A stretch of DNA of 64,000 nucleotides from Pseudomonas sp. ANT_H4 (GCF_008369295.1 NZ_VOBG01000027.1:1-64000), one strand, 5' to 3'. Counted from the first letter of the stretch, positions 43,530 through 52,508 are shown. Translations and numbers: made by a program. The notes: generated from the letters alone by a model not told the origin.

Positions 43530-43952
43530 AAACGTACTTCCTTGTTTGCAACTGGAACAGTTTTTGTCCGACAGGACCCTCTCTGGCGAGATTGTCCTAT
43601 CACTCGCCTCTTATGAAGGCGAAAGAAAACTGACACAATTGGAAATCAGTCGTCCAGCACTTTTTTTGTGATAAAAGTGCAATGGGCGAATAACGCCTGC
43701 AAACAATGGGCAATATGTCTTAATATTTATTTTGATTGGCCTTGAGAGGCCAAGCCCGATATTTAAATATTAAATACTACTAAATCGTTATTTGTTGAGC
43801 AGCTCACACTTTTGAGTATTTCGACCGGATCAAATATATTGCCATGGGTGCACTAAGAAAGTGTCACCGTGTCATTGGCAACATTAAAGAGCCACTACCT
43901 TTAATAATATTGACAGTGCGTCCCCAATGACAGGGACGGCACAGAACCCTTT
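43530..43952. promoter_or_regulatory. AT-rich control region upstream of aprX
   Basis: This 423-bp gap between aprX and the aminopeptidase gene contains no gene I can support. It is strikingly AT-rich compared with the rest of the window (43660-43910). It holds a perfect hairpin TTGGCCT-TGAG-AGGCCAA at 43736-43753 and an AT palindrome ATATTTAAATAT at 43759-43770. It should carry the aprX promoter, and low GC suggests binding by nucleoid proteins such as MvaT/H-NS types. No promoter elements can be fixed with confidence. Confidence 0.5.
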
Positions 43953-45053
43953 TTACCGAGCATGCCAGCCGGTAGTGCGCAACGCCTCAAGCAGCGTTTG
44001 CGCATCCAGCCCCGGCACCCGCACGCCATCCTCGGTGGTCATGTCTTCCCCGGCCAGCAGCGCATTGATGATCGCCTCTTCTACTGCCTCTGCCGCCGCG
44101 CTGAACAAGGGCGAAATATGATCGTTATTGACCATGGCCAACGGCGTACTCAACGGCAAATCCTTGCGCCCATAATCCGCCGACGGTAAATCCTGGTTGC
44201 CGGTAGCAAAGGCCAGGAACAGATCGCCACTGGAATCCTCGGTGCCACCCCCGGTGCGGGCGATGCCGATAGACGCTCGCTGTGCCAGGCGCTGGCACTG
44301 GTGCGGCAGCAACGGCGCATCGGTGGCCAGGATGACCACGATCGACCCCATTCCCGGTGTTCCACGGTCGGCAAACGGCGACGGGATCTCCAGCAAATAC
44401 CGGCCAACCGGGTAGCCGTCGACGCGTAACTCCTGGCGTTTGCCATGGTTGGCCTGCACCAGCGCGCCAACAGTCCAGCCGCCCTGCTCCGTCGACAACT
44501 TGCGCGATGCCGTGCCGATCCCGCCCTTGAACTCATGACAAATCATCCCGGTGCCGCCACCTACCGCGCCCTCTTGCACCGGGCCCGGCTCGGCGTCGGC
44601 CAGGGCCTCGCGCACGTGCTGCGGGCCGATGTACTGGCCCCAGATATCGTTGAGCAGGCCGTCGTAGGTTTCCATCACCACCGGCATACACCAGTACACC
44701 GCAGGGTCCGCAAGTGTCTCTCGCTCCAGGGCAATCAGCGTGTCCCGCACAATGCCAATGCTATGGGTATTGGTGATCGCCAACGGCGTGGTCAGCAATC
44801 CTGACTCGCCAATCCACTCCAGCCCGGTGGCGTCACCATTGCCGTTGAGCACGTGGTAGCCGGCAAAGCATGGCTGTTGCCGGGCCGCCCCGGCTCGGGG
44901 CTGGATCACCGTGACGCCAGTGCGGACCTGTTTGCCGTTGACCTGGGTCTTGACAGTGCTGTGGCCAACCCGGACACCGGGAACGTCGGTAATGGCATTC
45001 AACTCGCCGGGCGTGCCCAACCCCAGCTTGATGCCCAATTGACGTGCGCGCAT
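43953..45053 (-). CDS. P1-family aminopeptidase/esterase (DmpA/BapA type)
   Basis: A 366-residue N-terminal-nucleophile-like hydrolase. GLGTPGELNAITDVPGVRVGH is the family start, and GTPGMGSIVV contains the autocleavage site before Ser237, the nucleophile of the mature beta chain. Family members are L-aminopeptidases, D-Ala-esterases/amidases or beta-peptidases. No signal peptide is seen. The ATG at 45053 has AAGGAG. It is 9 bp after the remnant of an APC amino-acid permease, with which it presumably once formed an import-and-hydrolysis operon. Confidence 0.88.
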   Translation of the reverse strand: MRARQLGIKLGLGTPGELNAITDVPGVRVGHSTVKTQVNGKQVRTGVTVIQPRAGAARQQPCFAGYHVLNGNGDATGLEWIGESGLLTTPLAITNTHSIGIVRDTLIALERETLADPAVYWCMPVVMETYDGLLNDIWGQYIGPQHVREALADAEPGPVQEGAVGGGTGMICHEFKGGIGTASRKLSTEQGGWTVGALVQANHGKRQELRVDGYPVGRYLLEIPSPFADRGTPGMGSIVVILATDAPLLPHQCQRLAQRASIGIARTGGGTEDSSGDLFLAFATGNQDLPSADYGRKDLPLSTPLAMVNNDHISPLFSAAAEAVEEAIINALLAGEDMTTEDGVRVPGLDAQTLLEALRTTGWHAR

Positions 45054-45062
45054 AACCACTCC

Positions 45063-45368
45063 TTACAGTTTCTGAAAAGCCGGACTCGACCGGCCACTGA
45101 CACAATACAAAATCACCGACACCGCCAGCAGGCCGATGATGACCATGATGTCCCGACCCGATGCCTCAAGGATCAGGTTGAACAATAGATAACCGGCACC
45201 CAATAGCACCAGGATCGCCGGCACCGGCCACAGCGGCATGCGCTAAGGATGCTCGCGGATGACGAACACCGAACTGGCCGGGGTTACTGCGCAGACGGTA
45301 ATGGCCACGACATCGAACACACTCAAGGTTGGTTTCAGTACGCCATCGGGCGCAGGGGAAGCACTCAT
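45063..45368 (-). pseudogene. APC amino acid permease with large internal deletion
   Basis: The start is intact (GAGGA site; MSASPAPDGVLKPTLSVFDV, then AITVCAVTPASSVFVI), which is the first helix of an amino acid-polyamine-organocation permease. After about 40 codons the frame reads REHP and a stop (TAG). In the same phase it continues with MPLWPVPAILVLLGAGYLLF and VIIGLLAVSVILYCVSG, the last two helices of the same kind of protein. The middle, about ten helices, is missing. The remnant cannot transport. It precedes the aminopeptidase gene by 9 bp. Confidence 0.8.
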
Positions 45369-45581
45369 ATCGTTATCCTCGTGTTTATTCTTGTTATTGG
45401 AGAGCTGGTTTGAGGCAGAAACGAAAACGGGATGCCGACGCGGGATATATTTCCCACTGACTGCCTGGGAATGTAAAGGCTGTGCAGCAGACGGCCAATT
45501 CCCCTATTGGAGTACTCCCCCTTGACGGGGCCTGGCAAAAAGCCGAACCCTTGCGCGGTATTTCTATATAGAGCAGCGCAC

Positions 45582-46376
45582 ATGAGCCTATTCAGGGAAG
45601 TCGGCATGCACGCCGGCCTGGGCCGCACCCTTTCACGGATCGGCAGCGACAATTTCTGGAAACAGTTGGTGTTGTTGCTGCACCAGTGCGTGCCGTTCGA
45701 TAACGCCCTGGCGATCTTCTACCCGCTGGAGGGCCCGCCCGAGGCGCTGGAGGAATACGACGCACAGCCCAGCAGCAAACCGGCGTCGATGCTGGTTTAC
45801 CTCAATGGCCTGTACTTGCTCGACCCGTTTTTCCAGGCCTGCCGTGAGGGCTATGCCAGCGGTGTGTACCGTCTTGAGAAAGTAGCGCCCGATCATTTTC
45901 GCCAGAGCGAATACTTCCTCAATTACTTCCACGACAACGTGCTGGAGGATGAGGTGCAGTTCATTCTGCAGCTGCCGGGTACGGGAACATTGTCCCTGTC
46001 ATTGGGGATGCAGCGGCTGTTTACTGGCGAAGAAACGGGCCTGATGACCACTCTGGCAGCCTGGGTTTTGCCGTTGATGCAGCAGCATTGGCAACAAAGC
46101 ACCCAGCGGGCGCCAGCCTCCACAGCCATGGCCAGCCAGATTCGCGATGCGTTGAGCCATTTTGGCAGCGGCGTGCTCTCGGAGCGCGAACTGGAAATCG
46201 CCCGCCTGGTATTGCGCGGGTTCTCCTCCAAGGCCATGGCCGAACGCCTGAGCATCTCACCGGACACGGTCAAGGTTCATCGCCGGCACTTGTATGCCAA
46301 GCTCGATATCTCATCGCAGCCGGAGTTGTTTTCGTTGTTTATCCAGTCGTTGGGGCATGACCTGGAGAATCCGTAG
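45582..46376 (+). CDS. LuxR-family transcriptional regulator (HTH-terminal)
   Basis: A 264-residue regulator with a C-terminal GerE-type HTH (198-250; LSERELEIARLVLRGFSSKAMAERLSIS, DTVKVHRRHLYAKLDI). The N-terminal part (1-195) has no recognisable receiver or autoinducer domain. Such orphan regulators sit next to amino acid or polyamine catabolic operons in pseudomonads. The ATG at 45582 with AGAGCAG is chosen; 45606 is an alternative. It is divergent from the permease remnant and was probably its activator, so it may now have lost its target. Confidence 0.8.
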   Translation: MSLFREVGMHAGLGRTLSRIGSDNFWKQLVLLLHQCVPFDNALAIFYPLEGPPEALEEYDAQPSSKPASMLVYLNGLYLLDPFFQACREGYASGVYRLEKVAPDHFRQSEYFLNYFHDNVLEDEVQFILQLPGTGTLSLSLGMQRLFTGEETGLMTTLAAWVLPLMQQHWQQSTQRAPASTAMASQIRDALSHFGSGVLSERELEIARLVLRGFSSKAMAERLSISPDTVKVHRRHLYAKLDISSQPELFSLFIQSLGHDLENP

Positions 46377-46386
46377 GCGGCGCCCT

Positions 46387-46413
46387 GATCGTTCCCACTG
46401 CGTGGGAACGATC
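46387..46413. repeat. Perfect hairpin of dispersed GATCGTTCCCAC repeat
   Basis: GATCGTTCCCAC (46387-46398) and GTGGGAACGATC (46402-46413) are exact inverted arms with a 3-nt loop. It lies between the convergent luxR-type gene and potF remnant, a usual place for this repeat. A related copy lies at 30740-30770. It may act as a bidirectional terminator, but has no T-tract. Confidence 0.7.
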
Positions 46414-46422
46414 AACTGCCAA

Positions 46423-47348
46423 TCAACTCCCGGTACGAATCTTGTTCCAGGTGCGCGTGCGTATCCGGTCGATGTTCAGCGGCATCGCTTGCAGCGCAAA
46501 CAATTTGCCCGTCATCTCCTCGCTCGGATACACCTTGGTGTCACTCTTGATCGCCGGGTCCACCAGGCTGTCGGACGCCGCGTTGCCGTTGGCGTAATGC
46601 ACGAAGTTGGTGATGTCGGCCATCACTTGCGAGCGCAGCAGGTAGTTCATGAACGCGTAGCCGGCCTTCTCGTCCGGGGCGTCGGCAGGCATGGCGACCA
46701 TGTCGAACCAGATGGCGGCGCCTTCCTTGGGAATGTTGTAGCCAATGTTCACGCCGTTCTTGGCTTCCTTGGCACGGCTTTCGGCCTGCAGGACGTCGCC
46801 GGAGAAGCCGACCGCCACGCAGATGTCACCGTTGGCCAGGTCGCCTGGTGTATTTCGAGGAGTGGAAGTAGGCGATGTAGGGCCGCACTTTCATCAGCAG
46901 CGCTTCGGCTTTCTTATAGTCCTCGGGGTTCTTGCTGTGATGGGGCAAGCCCAGGTAGTTGAGGGCAATGGGCAGCAGTTCCGGACCGTTGTCCAGGATT
47001 GCCACCCCGCACTTGCTGAGTTTTTCCATGTACTCAGGCTTGAAAATCAGATCCCAGGAATTCACTGGTGCGTCGCCCCCCAGGATCGCCTTGACCTTGT
47101 CGATGCTGTAGCCAATGCCGGTGCTGCCCCACAGGTACGGGAAGCCGTACTCGTTGCCCGGATCGTTGGTTTGCAGGGCCTTGAGCAGCACCGGGTTGAG
47201 GTTCTTCCAGTTGGGCAACTGGCTCTTGTCGAGCTTCTTCAACGCCTTGCCCTGAATCTGACGGGCCATGAAGTGGTTGGACGGGAACACCACGTCGTAG
47301 CCGGAGTTACCGGTCATCAACTTGCCATCGAGGGTCTCTGGGTCTCAT
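46423..47348 (-). pseudogene. PotF-like polyamine-binding protein, deleted and frameshifted
   Basis: Two adjoining frames encode one polyamine-type periplasmic binding protein (PotD/PotF family): the first with TGNSGYDVVFPSNHFMARQI, YGFPYLWGSTGIGYS and VRPYIAYFHSSKY, the second with NGDICVAVGFSGDVLQAESR, GYNIPKEGAAIWFDM and MTGKLFALQAMP. They are separated by a one-base frameshift near 46845, where KYTRRPGQR replaces the expected continuation. At the front an ATG (47348) with an AGGAAA site is joined out of phase to codon about 80, so signal peptide and first lobe are missing. Clearly non-functional. Confidence 0.85.
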
Positions 47349-47408
47349 GGTTCGATTTCCTGGCAGTTATAGGGATGTTTTTATGGCAGGCGATCAAAGA
47401 TCAAAGGG

Positions 47409-47438
47409 TTACAGAATCAGCACGTAGGTTTTGCTCAT
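47409..47438 (-). other. Nine-codon remnant between damaged genes
   Basis: Between the FAD oxidoreductase and potF pseudogene the minus strand reads ATG, then SKTYVLIL and a stop (MSKTYVLIL). It is too short to be assigned, but its position suggests the leftover of a further gene of the same former operon. It could equally be chance. Confidence 0.25.
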
Positions 47439-47465
47439 GGTCATACCTGTGGTGATTAAAACGGC

Positions 47466-48575
47466 TTAGTGCATAAACCCTTCCATGAACCCGGCGACGC
47501 TGCTGGCCAGCTTGCGCCGCCAGGGCGCGGTATTGGGGTTGGCCAAGGTCTGGTCTTCGTGGACAAAGCTGCGAATGATCGCGTTATAGCCCAGCCAGCG
47601 GCAGGGTTCGGGCACCCAGGCCTTGAGAGCATTGAGGCCGCCTTGTTTGAGAACCCAGGGCTGATGGACCAGCGGCGTGTCGTGGCCCAGGATCAGGTCC
47701 GCCAGGGTGCGGCCGCCGAGATTGCTGGCCCCTACCCCTTCACCGCCGTAACCGCCGGACAAGGCGATGCCGGTCTGCTGATCGCAGAGCATGTGCGGCT
47801 TGAAACGCCGCGACATGCCCAGGTTGCCGCCCCAGGCGTGGCTGATGCGCACCTTCTTGAGTTGGGGAAAGAGTTCGCCGAACAAGTAGCGGCGCAGTTC
47901 CACTTCATTGTCGGTAAGGTCGAAGTTGTGCCGCAACTTGCCGGCAAACTGATAACCGCCGCGGGCGCCGAATACCAGGCGGTTGTCGGCGGTGCGCTGG
48001 CCGTAGGTCACCTGGCGGCTGCTTTCGCCAAAGGCCTGGCCACGGTTCAGGCCAATTTCATCCCAGGTGCTGGCCGGTAGCGGTTCGGTCGCGACGATCA
48101 GGCTTTGCACGGGCAGTTGATAGCGGCCCAATGGCGCCAGCGTGGTGGCATAACCCTCAACCGCCGGCACTATCCAGGAGCCGCGAACCTGAGCCTTGTC
48201 GGTACGTAAGCTACCGGACTGCCAATGGGTCACCGGGCTGTTTTCGTAGATCTGGACTCCCATGTGCTCGACGACCCGCGCCAACCCCCGCACCAGTTTG
48301 GCCGGTTGAATGGTCGCGACATGGGGTGCATAGATGCCGCCGTAGGGCTTGGCGATGCGAATCTGCTCGGCCAGTTGCTCAGGGCTCAGCCAGCGATAGT
48401 CGTCGTCGGTGAGGCCTTGCGCATGGAGCTTGAGGTAATAGGCGGTCCACAGTCCGGTATAACCAGCGCCGATGATGGCCACGTCGACGTCCAGATCCTG
48501 TTCCAGGAACGGGCGTGCCACCAGCGGTTCTGCCAACTGGTCCATCCATAAACTGATATTGCGCCATGCCGGCAT
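47466..48575 (-). CDS. FAD-dependent amine oxidoreductase (DAO family), internally deleted
   Basis: A 369-residue frame of the DAO-type oxidoreductases linked with polyamine or amino-acid use (PuuB/OrdL-like). The dinucleotide motif GAGYTGLWTAYYL is present, but the sequence jumps from AYYLK straight to QGLTDDDYRW. The ribose-binding Glu and the GASGRNGG segment expected some 20-30 residues after the GxGxxG are missing, and the protein is about 90 residues shorter than usual relatives. The later part (RLVFGARGGYQFAGKLRHN, ALSGGYGGEGVGASNLGGR) is normal. The reading frame is kept. FAD binding is probably lost, so this is likely a functional pseudogene. ATG at 48575. Confidence 0.75.
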   Translation of the reverse strand: MPAWRNISLWMDQLAEPLVARPFLEQDLDVDVAIIGAGYTGLWTAYYLKLHAQGLTDDDYRWLSPEQLAEQIRIAKPYGGIYAPHVATIQPAKLVRGLARVVEHMGVQIYENSPVTHWQSGSLRTDKAQVRGSWIVPAVEGYATTLAPLGRYQLPVQSLIVATEPLPASTWDEIGLNRGQAFGESSRQVTYGQRTADNRLVFGARGGYQFAGKLRHNFDLTDNEVELRRYLFGELFPQLKKVRISHAWGGNLGMSRRFKPHMLCDQQTGIALSGGYGGEGVGASNLGGRTLADLILGHDTPLVHQPWVLKQGGLNALKAWVPEPCRWLGYNAIIRSFVHEDQTLANPNTAPWRRKLASSVAGFMEGFMH

Positions 48576-48623
48576 GCCGAACTCCACCACCAAACGTCGA
48601 TGGCGTGATCCTAGTGCCTGATA

Positions 48624-49244
48624 TCAGGGAGCGTCTTGCGCGCGTGCACGCAAAGAAATTTGCTTGACGTAGGCCTTGGGCGACAAGCCGGTGTGTTGGC
48701 GGAAACAGCTGTAGAAAGCCGACAGGGAATTGAAGCCGGCGGCAAAGGCCAACTCGTCGATACGAATCGGCGGTGTGGCTTTATCCAGGGTTGCCAGCAA
48801 ATGCTGCAAACGCGTCTGGTTGACGTAGCGGTAAAAGCTCTGGCCCAGCACCTGGTTCAACAGATAGGAAATCTGGTTGCGGCTGTAGCCGCACTCCTTG
48901 GCCACCCGCTGCAGGTCCAGCTCGGGGTCGAGATAAGGTTGCTGGTGCTGGAAGTACTGCTGCAAATCGTTGGCCAGGTAGCTCAACTGTTGGGGCGATA
49001 AACCCAGCCGGCTGACTGTCGGGCGCATGGCCTGGTCGCGGGGCATGCTCGCGCGCAAGTACTCACGCAGCTCAGCAAACCCAACCACGCGGTTCTGGAA
49101 GAAGTCGTTGTATTGGATATCCGGGTGATAGTGCGCCATCACGCCATCCAGGTCCCGCCGTTTCCAGCACAGGTGATGACGCAGGACGATCTCGCCGGTG
49201 GCTTGCGTCTGTTGGTGGGTATCGTCCGGGACGGTGTCGGGCAT
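48624..49244 (-). CDS. AraC-family regulator with shortened sensory domain
   Basis: A 206-residue protein. Its C-terminal AraC HTH pair is complete (ELDLQRVAKECGYSRNQISYLLNQVLG and ELAFAAGFNSLSAFYSCFRQHTGLSPKAY). The N-terminal part begins like a SnoaL/NTF2 sensory domain (RHHLCWKRRDLDGVMAHYHPDIQYNDFF) but breaks off after about 65 residues and joins the linker directly (SMPRDQAMRP). An entire SnoaL domain would be about 120 residues, so an in-frame deletion of its second half is likely. It lies next to the shortened oxidoreductase, its probable former target. Confidence 0.7.
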   Translation of the reverse strand: MPDTVPDDTHQQTQATGEIVLRHHLCWKRRDLDGVMAHYHPDIQYNDFFQNRVVGFAELREYLRASMPRDQAMRPTVSRLGLSPQQLSYLANDLQQYFQHQQPYLDPELDLQRVAKECGYSRNQISYLLNQVLGQSFYRYVNQTRLQHLLATLDKATPPIRIDELAFAAGFNSLSAFYSCFRQHTGLSPKAYVKQISLRARAQDAP

Positions 49245-49500
49245 ACAACGCTCTAATGCAGGTAAAGCCTGGAGCTTGCCCAACGTTACAGGCGCCTTCA
49301 ATGGCAAACGGGTGGTTCCGACTAATGGCCTTTTGCCTAAATTTTTGTGAAACATGACCTACGTCAAAATAATGGAAAACAACTGCCGAACGGGCACAAA
49401 AAACTGCCTCGGTGTTGCGAGTGAGTGCTATTTTTAACTCTCAATGGTCAGGACCATAGAAGGACCTGGCGCCCCTGTCGCGAGCTAAAGGAAGCGCTCA

Positions 49501-49773
49501 ATGAACAAGGTGGGCAACATGAATAAAGTGACGTTCCCCAACGCCTGCCAGCTGATGCGCTGGCATTTTCACCCACTGGGCTTTGAAGGGAGTATGGACG
49601 CCCCGGCAAGCATGATCGCCCGTCTGTTCAACCGGGAAAGCGGCGAAACCCTGATCGCCATCGCCGGCCTGCCCTGCGCCACGGTAATGAATGCGGCGGA
49701 TGTCGAGCGCATCATCGAAGCGATCGAGGACGAGTTGGAGTCGTTTGTGCCGTCGGCGTCTCTGCGGGCCTGA
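49501..49773 (+). CDS. DUF1652 family protein
   Basis: A 90-residue protein with the DUF1652 core: FPNACQLMRWHFHPLGFE, SMIARLFNRESGETLIAIAG and NAADVERIIEAIEDEL. This small family is common in pseudomonads and has no known function. The ATG at 49501 follows AAAGGAAG; an ATG six codons later is an alternative. It is cytosolic. Confidence 0.85.
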   Translation: MNKVGNMNKVTFPNACQLMRWHFHPLGFEGSMDAPASMIARLFNRESGETLIAIAGLPCATVMNAADVERIIEAIEDELESFVPSASLRA

Positions 49774-49790
49774 ACTCCACCGATATTTCA

Positions 49791-49810
49791 GGGGCGAGCA
49801 AGCTCGCTCC
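49791..49810. repeat. REP-type palindrome, probable terminator
   Basis: GGGGCGAGC and GCTCGCTCC flank AA, forming a hairpin, followed on the plus strand by TATGCTTTTT. The unit is the same GAGCGAGC-type repeat as in the aprD-aprE gap. It lies between the convergent DUF1652 gene and the UvrD-like gene. Confidence 0.6.
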
Positions 49811-49818
49811 TATGCTTT

Positions 49819-52278
49819 TTATCCGCGCTGATCATCAAAAAACGGCTTGTCTCCAGCAACCCGATCCGATGCCTTGGGCACATTCGCCCCTTGGCTGTCC
49901 TGCCCCTCGATGTACCAATAGCAATGGCTCACCGCCCGGGTAATCCCGACATAGGCAAGGCGCAGCACCTCATCCTTTTGCGCGGTGTCATAGGCCTCCA
50001 TATCGCCATCCTTGCCCAAACCCGCCATGCGATAGACCTGGTTCTTGTAAGGCGAACGGGTCAAATGCTGGCAATCCCCCAACAGGAAAACCGCATCTGC
50101 CTGCAATCCCTTGGCGCTGTGATAGGTCAGTTGCTTAAGCCGCCGCGCCGCTGGCGGCAAGCTAGAATCAAGATTAACTACAGACTGAATGTGCTCTTGA
50201 ATCAATAACTTATCGCTACTTTTTCGATACAGCATTAATACAGAATCGCCCTTCTGATAGTGCGCCGATAGCTGCCTTGCCAGGCTGGCATCATCCCGCT
50301 CACGCACCGTTACTGGCACCAGTGGCTTGGGCGTGCCGCTGGCCTTGGCCTTCTTGCCACTGATGGCTGGCGCAGCTTTAACGATGTACTCGGCGGCATC
50401 GATGATGTGCTGATGGCTGCGGTAGTTTTCCCCCAGCATCACCCGCGTCGTACTGGGCGACGGAAATTCCTTGCTGAACTCCATGAAATACTTGGGCGAA
50501 CTGCCGCGCCAGCCATAGATCGACTGCCAGTCGTCCCCCACACACAGCAACGAGGAGTGCTGGGCACCGCGGCCGACATGCATCGCAGGGCCGCGACTGC
50601 GAATTTCTCGCAGGCTGGCACGGACCCACGAGACGATCTGCGGCGAGACGTCCTGGAACTCGTCGATCATCAGGTGCGACATCGGCCGCAGCAGCCCGTC
50701 GCTGAGCAACTTGAGGTTTTCCGGGGTGTTTTCGCCAAACAGCGAGAACATCCGGTTATAGGTCATGACCGGCGGCGACTGGTCCAGCAGGTGGTCTTCC
50801 AGGGCTTTCCAGAAAACACTCAGGGCTTCGAAGAAGAAGCGATCCGGGTCGTCCTTGGCAAAACTCATCTGGCCTACGGCGGTGGGCACATCCAGGCCCA
50901 GGTTCTCGATAAACCCGGCGGCGGTGACAAAACTGTCCAGCAGCGGTGCCGATGCCAGTTCGCCCTTGACCTTGTAATCGAAGCCCGGGCCGGCAGTAGC
51001 ATCCCCGGCAAGGCTGCTTAAAAGACGCTTTGATGATTCATAACTTTCAAGCCATATCAATGGCTTACGACAGAAAGCTTGAAACAGAGTGCGCTTCACC
51101 GCCCACTCCGCTCGTACCGACAACTTGGCGCCTGGACGGCTGACCTGGGCATTCTCCCGAGGATCGAAGCCCAGCACCACCCAGGCGTCCAACTCGGCAA
51201 CGTAGCCATGGCAATGGAACTGCGCGCCGTTGATTTCAACCACTTGGCGATTCGGTTCAATACCCTTGATCGGCCAGGCGCCAGCCCGGAACCACAGGTC
51301 TTCAATCACATCGCACAGTTCTTCGTCGCGCTTGGCCGCCAGTTCCGTCACCGCCACGCGCTTTTGCACGTCGGGGTGGTCTCGCTCCAGTTCCTTGAGT
51401 TGCAGGGCATGGCGAGCCAGTGGTGCGATCAGCTCGCGAAAGCGCTCGTGTCTCCCGTAAAGCCCGTGATAGCAGGCGTTCAGCTGTTGACGCTGGGTGT
51501 CGTTGATGCGCAGTTCAAAGGGGTTGCTGTCTACCTCATCAAAACCCGCCTCTATGCGCGCATTGAGATTTTCAAACGCTTGCAGTCGCTCAAAGCCCGG
51601 CAGACTGCGAACCATCGGCAGGATGCGCGAGTGAAAGGTGCGCACCACCGCTTGGGCCTCTTTGATTCCAATGGCTTGGCCCCAAAGGCTGAGAACGTCC
51701 ATGAGTTTGCTGATGAAGTCCTTGCGTGACTCACGGGTGAAGGTCACCACCGTCATTGAACTGAGCTCAAAGCCCAGGTAATGGGTCAACAGCAAGATAC
51801 GCAACACCAGCGAGGTTGATTTACCCGCGCCCGCTCCGGCAATCACCGACGTGGACGGCGTATCGCTGAAAATCATCTTCCACTGGGCGAGGCTCGGCTG
51901 GGCGTGAGGCGGCAGTAATCGTGCAACGTCAGCCTTGATGCGTTTTTTCAGTTCCGCCGTCAGAGGCAGCCGCCAATCGTCGAACAGGCTGTCGTCGACG
52001 CCTGGAGCACGATGCTCGTCGGGGCGAAAGTCACGTATCAGCAAGACCTGCCGGCCTTCCTCGATGCCGTCGAGCTTGCCTTCCTGATAGCCGTACTCCA
52101 CGCCCGCCGTGTGACCGCTGCGAAAGCCGTCTGCCTGACCGTGCAACCAGGAGAAGCGGTGCTGGGCGCGCAGGCGTGTCAGGCCGTGACCGAACAAGCG
52201 TGCGGCAAGGCGTTTCAACAGGGGCATTTCGGCCAGGGGCCGCAGTTCGGGAGGAAGATCGGGGGTGTGTTGCGGCAC
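49819..52278 (-). CDS. UvrD/Rep-like superfamily 1 helicase
   Basis: An 819-residue SF1A helicase. Walker A AGAGAGKST is at 147-155, motif Ia TVVTFTRES, motif II LMIDEFQDVSP, motif III GDDWQSIYGWRGS, and late motifs YHSAKGLQADAVFLLG and RLAYVGITRA. The first 125 residues are an unusual extension with glycine-rich and charged stretches. The 2B insertion region is also non-standard, so it is not UvrD or Rep themselves but a helicase IV (HelD)-like relative. It would unwind 3'-tailed DNA. It is monocistronic, with no partner. Confidence 0.85.
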   Translation of the reverse strand: MPQHTPDLPPELRPLAEMPLLKRLAARLFGHGLTRLRAQHRFSWLHGQADGFRSGHTAGVEYGYQEGKLDGIEEGRQVLLIRDFRPDEHRAPGVDDSLFDDWRLPLTAELKKRIKADVARLLPPHAQPSLAQWKMIFSDTPSTSVIAGAGAGKSTSLVLRILLLTHYLGFELSSMTVVTFTRESRKDFISKLMDVLSLWGQAIGIKEAQAVVRTFHSRILPMVRSLPGFERLQAFENLNARIEAGFDEVDSNPFELRINDTQRQQLNACYHGLYGRHERFRELIAPLARHALQLKELERDHPDVQKRVAVTELAAKRDEELCDVIEDLWFRAGAWPIKGIEPNRQVVEINGAQFHCHGYVAELDAWVVLGFDPRENAQVSRPGAKLSVRAEWAVKRTLFQAFCRKPLIWLESYESSKRLLSSLAGDATAGPGFDYKVKGELASAPLLDSFVTAAGFIENLGLDVPTAVGQMSFAKDDPDRFFFEALSVFWKALEDHLLDQSPPVMTYNRMFSLFGENTPENLKLLSDGLLRPMSHLMIDEFQDVSPQIVSWVRASLREIRSRGPAMHVGRGAQHSSLLCVGDDWQSIYGWRGSSPKYFMEFSKEFPSPSTTRVMLGENYRSHQHIIDAAEYIVKAAPAISGKKAKASGTPKPLVPVTVRERDDASLARQLSAHYQKGDSVLMLYRKSSDKLLIQEHIQSVVNLDSSLPPAARRLKQLTYHSAKGLQADAVFLLGDCQHLTRSPYKNQVYRMAGLGKDGDMEAYDTAQKDEVLRLAYVGITRAVSHCYWYIEGQDSQGANVPKASDRVAGDKPFFDDQRG

Positions 52279-52508
52279 GCGGACTCCTGCGACGGCTTGA
52301 TACGGACGGGAAGCCTATGGTCGCCGGAATCCGCTATCAGTTCTAGTCAATTGCTTTGTGCTCATGCAGTTAGGCGATGAAGTGAAGCTTCAGCCATAAG
52401 TCATAACCCGGTACAAACATCGAAATAATCGATCGAATTCAGGCACTTTTTACGCTTTTTATCGATTGTGAGTAGGTGGATGATTGCCGGTATCAACAGG
52501 AGACGATC

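Noticed and set aside
42159..43616. Open frame opposite aprX
   Set aside because: It is antisense to the RTX and zinc protease regions; its repeat-like look comes from the RTX codons.
44445..44804. Frame opposite the aminopeptidase gene
   Set aside because: It is antisense to a well-defined P1-family enzyme and has no motif.
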